Below, one piece after another: positions 1 through 7,631 of a stretch of DNA of 64,000 bases. The notes beneath the pieces were generated by a model that saw only the letters and a list, made by a program, of their open reading frames with translations, was not told the DNA's origin and did no database searches. The stretch comes from JAGNGI01 sp035448825 (GTDB lineage Bacteria > Fidelibacterota > UBA2242): assembly GCA_035448825.1 (NCBI GenBank), contig DAOTJS010000002.1, positions 1 to 64,000 of the forward strand, given 5' to 3'. Made by a program: the position numbers and the translations under genes. How positions within the stretch are numbered: the stretch's first letter is position 1; every line of letters starts with the position of its first letter.

Positions 1-1189
1 GCAAAGCGTGCTTATTAGCCCACCATTGTTTACCAAGTTCACTAAAACGCATTTCATCAATTAGAACGGAGCCATAGAAGGTGATATTCCGGATGAAGGT
101 TGTTTTAAAATCCATCGCCATTAGAGTATTGTCGCGGTCTTCGAGAGCGTGTCCGATTGGCCAATAGAATCCGAAAGGTGTCATATAGGCTATATCAATT
201 TCTCGATCACCATAAATTACCATTTCACTGAAGCCGACGGTTGTCGTTCCGCGGAAAAAAGGAATATCGAGACGATGAGCCGCGATATACTTGGAACGAT
301 TTCTTTGTTGGGCTGAAATATCGCGATAATGAGTGCTGTCATTCAATAGCGATCCATGAATCATAGACAGCTTTATCCCTTTGAATTTGGTGTTGAATCC
401 AATATAGGAAAACAGCGGCGCACTTTTTGATAAAACCAAGTTGTTGGTCTCACTTGCTCCCCAGGAAACCGGCTGACGGTACAAGCCAAGGCTGAAGTAT
501 TCTTGATGAAAAACAAGCGAACTCTGCAAAATGTCAAAGGTTACCGTGCCGCCGGGCTGAACCATACTAAAGTTGCCGATTTCCTCATCGTAGGGTTCTG
601 GGAACGCCGGGTTATCTTTTTTCATAAAACGGGCAAAATAGGTATGAAAAGTGAATGACTTCCCCAACGCTCCCCGCAATAGATAGCGATCGGAAAACAT
701 TTGTTTCTGGTGATTATCTTTCCAATCCATTCGACCACGCGCACCGATGTCAAACCAGAAAAAGGTCGCGCCGCTTTCATACATCAATAGATGATTTTCC
801 TCGACCGCATCTTGCCGCGAAAACAGATTGGCAGTTGCCTGCCGAAAATAGTTTTTTTGATAAAATGGGGCTAAGATTGAATCCGTTCCGGTCGTTTGGC
901 GTTCGGTTTCATAGCGATAATCGGCGAGGAATTCACATAAAATATTTTTTTCGATAGCCGAAAGTTCATCTGCCTTCTGGGAAGCAATTTGAAGGAAATC
1001 AACGATTTCATCGCGGGTCAGCGGTAAAGCCAGATCATTAAATCCCTTGATGACGCCACGCGTTTCCAGGCGCTTTAAGAAATCATAGACCGGATCGGTA
1101 GCCGGAACGTCAATACCAACGGCAGAAATCGTCAGCGGTAAGGCAACGGTAAGGATTAAGATCAGGTTTACAAGCCGAATATTTCTCAT
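1..1189 (-). CDS. Capsule-assembly Wzi-like outer-membrane barrel protein (3' end outside window)
   Basis: The reading frame is open from an ATG at 1189 to the left edge, so only the N-terminal ~396 residues are present. It begins with a signal peptide (MRNIRLVNLILILTVALPL) followed by a short helical segment (DPVYDFLKRLETRGVIKGF) that commonly precedes Wzi-like barrels in FCB bacteria. The rest is rich in aromatic, alternating beta-strand segments such as FHQEYFSLGLYRQPVSWG. Wzi-family proteins are outer-membrane barrels involved in surface polysaccharide attachment; that role is inferred from the family. The neighbouring amn gene is on the same strand, 30 nt upstream. The C-terminal half is not visible, so a more general barrel function remains possible. 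Confidence 0.7.
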   Translation of the reverse strand, partial: MRNIRLVNLILILTVALPLTISAVGIDVPATDPVYDFLKRLETRGVIKGFNDLALPLTRDEIVDFLQIASQKADELSAIEKNILCEFLADYRYETERQTTGTDSILAPFYQKNYFRQATANLFSRQDAVEENHLLMYESGATFFWFDIGARGRMDWKDNHQKQMFSDRYLLRGALGKSFTFHTYFARFMKKDNPAFPEPYDEEIGNFSMVQPGGTVTFDILQSSLVFHQEYFSLGLYRQPVSWGASETNNLVLSKSAPLFSYIGFNTKFKGIKLSMIHGSLLNDSTHYRDISAQQRNRSKYIAAHRLDIPFFRGTTTVGFSEMVIYGDREIDIAYMTPFGFYWPIGHALEDRDNTLMAMDFKTTFIRNITFYGSVLIDEMRFSELGKQWWANKHAL

Positions 1190-1218
1190 TATTTTCGCTG
1201 AAATATACAATTATTTTA

Positions 1219-1992
1219 TCAGTAGCGAAAATGCTTAATGGGTTCGCCCTTTTTGTCAATGTTAGTCATAGCATCTATACCGATTTGTAAGTGAATCTGA
1301 CTCCATTCGGCGGTGACCTGTTTATCTAACTCTTCGGTTTTAATACCTTCGGGAGTCGTTGGCAGGTCTGAAACGAGAAGCAAGGCCCCGCGCGCGATCT
1401 CGTTGTAATGTCCGACGATAAAAAGGGTTGCTGTTTCCATATCAATTGCAATACAAGTCATATCGCGTAAGCGCTGGTGGAACGCCTGATCGTGTTCCCA
1501 AACCCGACGGTTAGTGGTATAAATAACGCCAGTGCGATACTCGAGGCCGCGCTGAACAATGATTTCCGAGACAAACTTATGCAACTTAAATGACGGCAAA
1601 GCCGGAACTTGGGGTGGAAAATAATCGTTACTGGTTCCCTCTCCCCGAATGGCGGCGATTGGCAAGATAAAATGCCCAATTTCAGTTGATTTCTTCAAGC
1701 CGCCGCATTTACCCAGAAACAGCACTCCTTTCGGATGAACCGCCACCAGCAAATCCATAATCGTGGCGGCATTCGGCGAACCGATTCCAGAATTAATGAT
1801 GGTCAAACCATCTAAATTCGTGGCGGCTTGCATCGGGCGATTTTCACCATACAAATCACACTTAAACAGCGTACAAAAAATGTCCACGTAATTGCGGAAA
1901 TTGGTCAGCAGAATGTAATCGCCGAATTTTTCAAGTGGCAGACCGGTATAGCGCGGCAACCAACTGCGAGCGATTTCAATTTTTTCCATCAT
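1219..1992 (-). CDS. amn: AMP nucleosidase, Bacteroidota-type
   Basis: A protein of about 257 residues matching the short AMP nucleosidase family of Bacteroidota, which hydrolyses AMP to adenine and ribose 5-phosphate in purine salvage. It has the phosphorylase/nucleosidase fold motifs: an N-terminal WLPRYTGLPLEKFGDYILLTNF block, a glycine-rich FLGKCGG phosphate-binding segment, the RGEGTSNDYFPP block, and AIDMETATLF carrying the ribose-contacting Met-Glu pair. The start is placed at the ATG at 1992 because AAGGAG sits 8 nt before it; a TTG one codon earlier and a second ATG at 1989 are alternatives. Length and motifs look complete. It ends 30 nt before the Wzi-like gene and may be cotranscribed with it. 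Confidence 0.9.
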   Translation of the reverse strand: MMEKIEIARSWLPRYTGLPLEKFGDYILLTNFRNYVDIFCTLFKCDLYGENRPMQAATNLDGLTIINSGIGSPNAATIMDLLVAVHPKGVLFLGKCGGLKKSTEIGHFILPIAAIRGEGTSNDYFPPQVPALPSFKLHKFVSEIIVQRGLEYRTGVIYTTNRRVWEHDQAFHQRLRDMTCIAIDMETATLFIVGHYNEIARGALLLVSDLPTTPEGIKTEELDKQVTAEWSQIHLQIGIDAMTNIDKKGEPIKHFRY

Positions 1993-2351
1993 CAATATAT
2001 CTCCTTCAAATTGAAAGTAAACTCAGAGCCACTAAAGCACAAACGATACCTAAAATACTTCCCAATTATATCGTAGCTTTTATCATCCGGCGGAACTGAT
2101 ATTTTAAAGGAAACTTTGCCCAAGAATAATAGGAGTTTTTTTACGATAATCCTCAGAATCAATTCTTGACCGGAGGCTCTTACCCGGTTATTTAAATAAT
2201 AAATGTCGTTCATGCTTTTCGTCATTAATTTAACTGAATTGCTTGATTCATATCTACAGTTTACTAAGATAACCAGCATTGAATCAAGCTGAATCTCATT
2301 ATCAATTCTTATTGACAATGAAACCAGAAGTAACAATCCGGAATCTTTCAA
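1992..2351 (-). CDS. Doubtful hypothetical protein
   Basis: An open frame of 119 codons from a TTG, ending in a TGA that abuts the amn start. I recognise no family. The C-terminal half (FKISVPPDDKSYDIIGKY) looks more protein-like than the N-terminal half, which is rich in Leu/Ile/Ser and could be chance translation of AT-rich DNA. The stop/start arrangement with amn is the only argument for a real gene. If it is not real, 1993-2621 is a 629-nt intergenic region. Confidence 0.25.
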   Translation of the reverse strand: MKDSGLLLLVSLSIRIDNEIQLDSMLVILVNCRYESSNSVKLMTKSMNDIYYLNNRVRASGQELILRIIVKKLLLFLGKVSFKISVPPDDKSYDIIGKYFRYRLCFSGSEFTFNLKEIY

Positions 2352-2621
2352 TAAATAAATCGGCTGTATAGTGGTGTTCTATTAATGGGAAAAAAATTGC
2401 ATTAAAAAATATTTTTTAGTATTTTACTAAAGTGCTTAAATATTACTTCGACTATTACGATAAATGGTAATATTTTGAAATTTTGAATTCACGGAGAATC
2501 CTGGAATTTCTTACAGGATAAACACTGTTTTCCTCAGCGCTCTCCACTGCAAGCAATCTTTCCTTTTAGTCGGGATTAATTATCCGACTAGTTTAGCAAT
2601 TTTAATAAATATGAGGAAACC
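2352..2621. other. AT-rich intergenic region with a 9-bp inverted repeat
   Basis: A non-coding region between divergent transcription units. It contains a perfect inverted repeat, AAATATTAC at 2438-2446 and GTAATATTT at 2467-2475, separated by 20 bp. A smaller hairpin (ATCCTG/CAGGAT) lies at 2498-2519. The spacing of the 9-bp arms would suit a dimeric regulator or an RNA hairpin; nothing decides between them. The beta-helix gene has its own ribosome site (GAGGAAACC) just before 2622. Confidence 0.35.
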
Positions 2622-5396
2622 ATGCTTAAAAATATCCACATTGTATTGCTACTCCTATTCGCCTTTACCGAGCTATTTAGTCAAACAATAGTTTATGTAG
2701 ATTCATCGGCGAGCGGCAACAATGACGGAACCAGCTGGACAAATGCTTTCAATTCTCTGCAATCTGCCTTGGATTCCGTTATTCTAGGTAACCAAATTTG
2801 GGTAGCCAAAGGCACCTATTTTCCAAGTTTCGGTTATGACCTATGCGATAATTCCGGAGATTCGACCCGCTATTATCATTTCAGGATGATCAATAGTGTT
2901 GCTATCTTCGGCGGCTTTACCGGAGGTGAAAATTCAATTGATGATAGAATAGATTATGGAATCGGTGGAAATAACGAAACTATCCTAAGTGGCGATATAG
3001 GAATCAACGGAGACATCTCCGATAATTGTTACCATATCTTCTATCACCCAACCGCTCTAAGTCTGGATAGTACTGCCGTTCTAAATGGTTTTACAATAAA
3101 AGATGGAAATGCGGATGGGGGAACCTCTTTCTTTAACAGTGGTGGAGGAGTGTGTAATTTTTCTTCTTCCCCATCTATTATCAATTGCACATTCGTATCA
3201 AATTCAGCACGCTTTGGAGGCGGAATAATGAATTATGATTCCTCACCGAAATTGATAATGTGCACGTTTACTAGGAACTCAGCTATTAGTGGGGGTGGAG
3301 GAATGTATAATAATGAATCTTCTTCCCCAGCTTTAATTAACTGCGTAATCAAATCGAATTCAGCTGGAAACGGAGGAGGAATATTTAACGCTTTTAATTC
3401 GTCGCCAAGTCTAATTAATTGTACCATCTGCGCTAACTCGGCTAGCAATTATGGTGGTGGAATGTACAATTCCGGTTTGCCGCTTCTCCGAAATTGTATT
3501 ATTTGGGGAAATAACGCAAAAATCGAAGGCGATGAGATTGCTATTGATGAATCATCGGTAACTACATTAAACTACTGTTGCTACAGATACGAAACAGGTA
3601 GTACGTTCATCAATCCGGGCAGTACTCTGATAACCGATGAAAATTGCGTTACTGCTAATCCACAGTTTGCCGGTTCCTTACTTAATCCGAACCACCCATA
3701 TTCCCTGCTGGGGATTTCACCCTGTTGCGATGCCGGAAATAATGACTATAATTCTGAGACTTATGATATCCGCGGTAAAGGCTATCCCCGTAAATTGGAT
3801 AAAAACACAGGTGAATCCGGCGTAATTGATATAGGAGCTTATGAGTTTCAGATTGGTGTAGATTCTGTGTTCAGGCCGCCAATAATTCGATATGTAACCG
3901 TTACGGGCACTGGTAGTAAAAATGGTCTGAATTGGGAAAATGCGTACGATAGCACCCAACTACAGACAGCGATTAATGAATCGATAGCTACCCAGGTTTG
4001 GGTGGCAAGGGGTATATACAAGCCAACAGTAATGGTTGATGGAATAGATGAGCGTGACAAGGCATTTCAAATGAGAAATGGGCTTGCTATCTACGGCGGC
4101 TTTGTCGGTAACGAAACATCTCCAGATCAGCGGATCAATTACGGAATAGGTGGTGCCAACGAAACCGTACTAAGCGGAGATATAGGCATATTGGGGTATG
4201 AATATGATAATTGTTGCCATGTTTTTAAAAACTCACCCGGATTGGATACCTCGGCAGTTTTAGATGGTTTCACCATTACGGGCGGATGCGCCTCTTCCGC
4301 AGCCAATTCAATTAATTCCGGAGGAGGAATGTATAATAATTCTTCTTCTCCCAAAATTAGCAATTGTGTGTTTAAATCAAATTCAGCCGATGAAGGAGGT
4401 GGGGGAATATCAAATCACTCTTCCTCTCCACATTTGCTCAACTGCATATTCACGGAGAATTCATCGTTAATGTATGGTGGTGGAGGTATTGAAAATAATG
4501 AAGCTTCAGCCCCGAAAATAATCAATTGTGTCTTTATATCTAATTCATCTGGAGCGGCAGGTGGAGCCATATTTAATTATTCTTCATATCCACAATTCGT
4601 CAATTGTACAATAGCTGGCAATAACAGTGTCTTGGATGGTGGAGGGATGTTTAGTAGTTTTTATTCTTCAGTGGTCTTCAAAAATTGTATTATATGGGGC
4701 AATGAAGCGACCTATTCAGATTGTTATGATGAGTTATTGGTATACAACGGTGGCTCAATCAAATTGAATTACTGTTGCTTTAGAAATGACTCGGGAGATG
4801 TAGGTATTATTAAGGGAGGAGTGATTTCATTCGATGAAAATTGCATTACCTCTGACCCACGCTTTGCCGGTTCCTTACTTAATCCGAACCACCCATATTC
4901 CCTGCTGGGGATTTCACCCTGTTGCGATGCCGGAAATAATGACTATAATTCTGAGACTTATGATATCCGCGGTAAAGGCTATCCCCGTAAATTGGATAAA
5001 AACACAGGTGAATCCGGCGTAATTGATATAGGAGCTTATGAGTATAAAGTTGGCGTAGATTCAGTATCGGTAAAAATCCTCAACAAAGATTATGGTGTTG
5101 AGCCAAAGGAGTTTACGCTTTTACAGAATTATCCCAATCCATTTAATCCAGTAACTACAATTAAATATGGTATACCCGAAGCGGGGGTGGTCAGGATAAT
5201 TATTTATAATATTTCTGGGCAAAAAATTATCGAACTGGTAAATATAACTCAAAATCCCGGTTGGTATCAGACAATCTGGAATGGAAAAAATCAGGATGGG
5301 CTTCCGGTCAGTAGTGGAGTCTATTTATGTCATATCAACGTCATCGGACAAACAAAATCATTCTCAAAAAATATCAAAATGCTATTTATCAAATAA
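2622..5396 (+). CDS. Two-module parallel beta-helix surface protein with choice-of-anchor Q motifs and type IX sorting domain
   Basis: A 924-residue exported protein. A signal peptide (about residues 1-22) is followed by two homologous modules, about 24-410 and 423-810. Each starts with an IWVAKGTY / VWVARGIY block and a GGFTGGENS-type block. Each continues with several 23-25-residue beta-helix rungs of the form GGGMYNNSSSPKISNC and ends in a choice-of-anchor Q motif (SPCCDAGNND ... DIGAYE). The C-terminal ~85 residues form a FlgD-like sorting domain beginning FTLLQNYPNPFNPVT, the usual type IX secretion signal in FCB bacteria. The conserved Asn-Cys at the end of each rung suggests a cysteine or asparagine ladder. 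Function is unknown; adhesion or polysaccharide binding is a guess. The two modules share an exact 181-bp DNA segment. Confidence 0.85.
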   Translation: MLKNIHIVLLLLFAFTELFSQTIVYVDSSASGNNDGTSWTNAFNSLQSALDSVILGNQIWVAKGTYFPSFGYDLCDNSGDSTRYYHFRMINSVAIFGGFTGGENSIDDRIDYGIGGNNETILSGDIGINGDISDNCYHIFYHPTALSLDSTAVLNGFTIKDGNADGGTSFFNSGGGVCNFSSSPSIINCTFVSNSARFGGGIMNYDSSPKLIMCTFTRNSAISGGGGMYNNESSSPALINCVIKSNSAGNGGGIFNAFNSSPSLINCTICANSASNYGGGMYNSGLPLLRNCIIWGNNAKIEGDEIAIDESSVTTLNYCCYRYETGSTFINPGSTLITDENCVTANPQFAGSLLNPNHPYSLLGISPCCDAGNNDYNSETYDIRGKGYPRKLDKNTGESGVIDIGAYEFQIGVDSVFRPPIIRYVTVTGTGSKNGLNWENAYDSTQLQTAINESIATQVWVARGIYKPTVMVDGIDERDKAFQMRNGLAIYGGFVGNETSPDQRINYGIGGANETVLSGDIGILGYEYDNCCHVFKNSPGLDTSAVLDGFTITGGCASSAANSINSGGGMYNNSSSPKISNCVFKSNSADEGGGGISNHSSSPHLLNCIFTENSSLMYGGGGIENNEASAPKIINCVFISNSSGAAGGAIFNYSSYPQFVNCTIAGNNSVLDGGGMFSSFYSSVVFKNCIIWGNEATYSDCYDELLVYNGGSIKLNYCCFRNDSGDVGIIKGGVISFDENCITSDPRFAGSLLNPNHPYSLLGISPCCDAGNNDYNSETYDIRGKGYPRKLDKNTGESGVIDIGAYEYKVGVDSVSVKILNKDYGVEPKEFTLLQNYPNPFNPVTTIKYGIPEAGVVRIIIYNISGQKIIELVNITQNPGWYQTIWNGKNQDGLPVSSGVYLCHINVIGQTKSFSKNIKMLFIK
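3666..3846 (+). repeat. 181-bp perfect direct repeat, copy 1
   Basis: Identical base for base to 4863-5043 (offset 1197 bp). It encodes the choice-of-anchor Q segment that closes module 1 of the beta-helix protein. The flanking parts of the two modules are only moderately similar, so the identity stops abruptly at both ends. Confidence 0.97.
4863..5043 (+). repeat. 181-bp perfect direct repeat, copy 2
   Basis: Second copy of the repeat at 3666-3846, closing module 2 of the same gene. No mismatches were found when both copies were read side by side; the first differing bases are 3665/4862 on the left and 3847/5044 on the right. Confidence 0.97.
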
Positions 5397-5493
5397 AATT
5401 GGTGGTACTTGTGGTATAATGAACAAACTCGGTGTGCATAAGAAATCAATTATATTCTTGGTAAGCATTCAATAATAACTATAGATCTCCGTC

Positions 5494-6381
5494 TTATTTG
5501 TTCTGGAGGATTAGAATCGGCTGGATAATCTCTCGCATAATTCCGGCGGTAGTAGTTTCCGCATATTGATGAATAAAGATCTGACCGTTATCGCAGGATT
5601 CCCCGATTTTCGGATCAATCGGAATAGAACCCAGGAAGGGAACTTGCATACTTTCGGCAATTTTTTTGCCGGCACCTGTGCTGAAAATCGGCGTCAATTC
5701 GCCGCACTTTGGACAAACAAAACCGCTCATATTCTCTATAACACCCAATACTTTGACATTCAAATGACGACAAAAAGTAATTGATTTACGCACATCCACT
5801 GCAGCGACTTTCTGCGGAGTAGTCACAATGATGGCACCATCAAGATCACGGATTAATTGGCAAACAGAAAGCGGTTCATCGCCGGTTCCGGGTGGCGAAT
5901 CAATGATCAGATAATCTAGTTCGCCCCAATTGACGTCTTTCAGGAATTGCTTGATAATTCCCATTTTCAGCGGACCGCGCCAGATAATAGCATCGTCCGG
6001 ATTTTTGAGCATAAAGCCGATCGACATAATTTTCAGATTTCCCAGTTCGACCGGAATAATTCCCTCTTCGTCTTTTTGAACGATTTCGTTTTCCAGACCC
6101 AGCATGGTTGGGATGCTTGGGCCGTGAATATCTACATCTAGTAAACCGACACTTTTACCTTCGAGTATTAGAGCCGCGGCCAGATTGACCGCCACGGTAC
6201 TTTTCCCAACGCCGCCTTTACCGGACAATACTATAATTTTGTGTCGGATATGGCAAAGCCGCGCTAACAACTGGCGGCGCTCGGCGAACTCTTCGGGGCT
6301 TTCGTCCGGTTGGCACCTGATAGCCGAGCAGTTCGTGCTTTTGCAGGAGTCGCAGGGAGAGCCTTCTTTTTCATTTGCCAT
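5494..6381 (-). CDS. Mrp/Nbp35-type P-loop ATPase, Fe-S cluster carrier
   Basis: A 295-residue cytosolic P-loop ATPase of the Mrp/Nbp35/ApbC family, which transfers Fe-S clusters to client proteins. An N-terminal cysteine cluster (C10, C13, C18, C23) resembles the Nbp35 ferredoxin-like motif that E. coli Mrp lacks. The deviant Walker A GKGGVGKS lies at 54-61. DVDIHGPSIP is the switch/Walker A' region and IDSPPGTGDEP the Walker B region. A C-terminal CPKCG supplies the CxxC that bridges a cluster between two subunits. The start ATG is preceded by AGGGGATTAGATA, an acceptable ribosome site. It appears monocistronic. The family call is secure; client proteins are unknown. Confidence 0.92.
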   Translation of the reverse strand: MANEKEGSPCDSCKSTNCSAIRCQPDESPEEFAERRQLLARLCHIRHKIIVLSGKGGVGKSTVAVNLAAALILEGKSVGLLDVDIHGPSIPTMLGLENEIVQKDEEGIIPVELGNLKIMSIGFMLKNPDDAIIWRGPLKMGIIKQFLKDVNWGELDYLIIDSPPGTGDEPLSVCQLIRDLDGAIIVTTPQKVAAVDVRKSITFCRHLNVKVLGVIENMSGFVCPKCGELTPIFSTGAGKKIAESMQVPFLGSIPIDPKIGESCDNGQIFIHQYAETTTAGIMREIIQPILILQNK

Positions 6382-6635
6382 TATCTAATCCCCTTATAAA
6401 CTAAATTTATTCCAAATGTCTTCAATGTTAGGCGCTCGGTACTTTAGTATCAATAAAGGCTTATGCCTGAATTTTGGTTTTAGTAGCACTCTGGTCATTT
6501 CAAATTCGACCAGCAATTATCACATTGGATTTGTGGTGCACAAAACTCGTAATATTTTTACTTTGCTTTAAAATTATTCAAAACTATCGCATTCCTTCTT
6601 ATTCATCAGATAAAACCGTCTCATTTCTCTAAACC

Positions 6636-7490
6636 TCAGCCTTTACCTTGACTTCTTTCCACCCATTTCCTAAAAAACAAAAGGTGATATTCCAGAGCAT
6701 CGGTCCAGTAATCCCAGGTATGTGCGCCGGGGCGTTCGATATAGACGTGTGGAATCTTAAGGTCTAATAATTTCTTGTGTAAAAGAACATTAGTCTGATA
6801 CAAAAAATCATCAACTCCACAATCAATTAAAATTGCCTTATCGCGGCCGACCAATCGGTCGGATAAAAATAAAGATGAGTTCTCTTCCCACCTCTGCCGA
6901 TTCGTTTCCCAATCACCAAGTACATCGGCCAGCCCGGCCCGGCGTTCGCCGCTGGACATCGTCATCGCTCCGCTCATACAGCCCGCTCCGGCAAACCGTT
7001 CCGGATATTTTACCAGTAAAGTAAAAGCGCCATGTCCACCCATACTCAGTCCACAAAGAAAACGCCCTGTGGAATCAGCCACAGTCCGGTAGTTATTATC
7101 AATAAAATCAACAACCTCTTTAGCAATGTAAGTTTCGTACTGCGAATCTTTAATGAGCGGACTGTTCACGTACCAACCGGCATACCCACCGTCCGGGCAA
7201 ACAATTATGAAACCATATTTGTCAGCCAGCGGTTTCAAATCCATTTTAGTCGGCCAATCGCGATACGATCCGCTCCAACCGTGTAACAGATATACAACTG
7301 GAAAACGATTATGCGATTTTTGATACGCATCCGGTAAAACGACCACGGCTTTGGGGCTCTTTGACATCGCTTTACTCGGGATCACCAATGTATCCAGTTG
7401 AGTGGAGAAAAGGCTACCAGAACCGAACAGTAGCACAATTATCAATTCAGCAATGGTCGGTGCAATTTTAATTTTCAAGTTCAACTTCAT
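6636..7490 (-). CDS. Exported esterase of the esterase D / PF00756 family
   Basis: A 284-residue alpha/beta hydrolase with an N-terminal signal peptide or anchor (about residues 1-30). The nucleophile elbow is GLSMGG with Ser149; plausible partners are Asp227 or Asp228 (DCGVDDFL) and His257 (GAHTWDYW). LLHGWSGS supplies the oxyanion-hole region. This family includes S-formylglutathione hydrolases, feruloyl esterases and tributyrin esterases; export argues for an extracytoplasmic ester substrate such as acylated carbohydrate. AAGGGG lies before the ATG. Nothing in the neighbourhood fixes the substrate. Confidence 0.85.
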   Translation of the reverse strand: MKLNLKIKIAPTIAELIIVLLFGSGSLFSTQLDTLVIPSKAMSKSPKAVVVLPDAYQKSHNRFPVVYLLHGWSGSYRDWPTKMDLKPLADKYGFIIVCPDGGYAGWYVNSPLIKDSQYETYIAKEVVDFIDNNYRTVADSTGRFLCGLSMGGHGAFTLLVKYPERFAGAGCMSGAMTMSSGERRAGLADVLGDWETNRQRWEENSSLFLSDRLVGRDKAILIDCGVDDFLYQTNVLLHKKLLDLKIPHVYIERPGAHTWDYWTDALEYHLLFFRKWVERSQGKG

Positions 7491-7570
7491 AGTTTCCCCT
7501 TCATTTAATTACCAAATATCTTGATTATTTCGGCAGTCTCCAAAAGTTTTAATTTATGGACAATTCCTCT

Positions 7571-7605
7571 CAAAAAAAGAACCGCAGACTGGAATCTGCG
7601 GTTCT
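7571..7605 (-). terminator. Rho-independent terminator of ppdK
   Basis: A perfect 11-bp stem (AGAACCGCAGA at 7578-7588 with TCTGCGGTTCT at 7595-7605) and a 6-nt loop, followed on the minus strand by seven T residues (7572-7578). It lies 27 nt beyond the ppdK stop codon. Confidence 0.93.
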
Positions 7606-7631
7606 CCATTTATCTAAGTTGAAAAAACGCC

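Noticed and set aside
655..957. A 100-codon plus-strand frame
   Set aside because: It lies antisense to the Wzi-like gene and reads as low-quality, Arg/Phe/His-rich shadow coding.
3121..3480. Regularly spaced GGAGGAATGTATAAT-like units that look like a repeat array
   Set aside because: They are degenerate codon-level echoes of beta-helix rungs within a long open frame, not a CRISPR or tandem DNA array.
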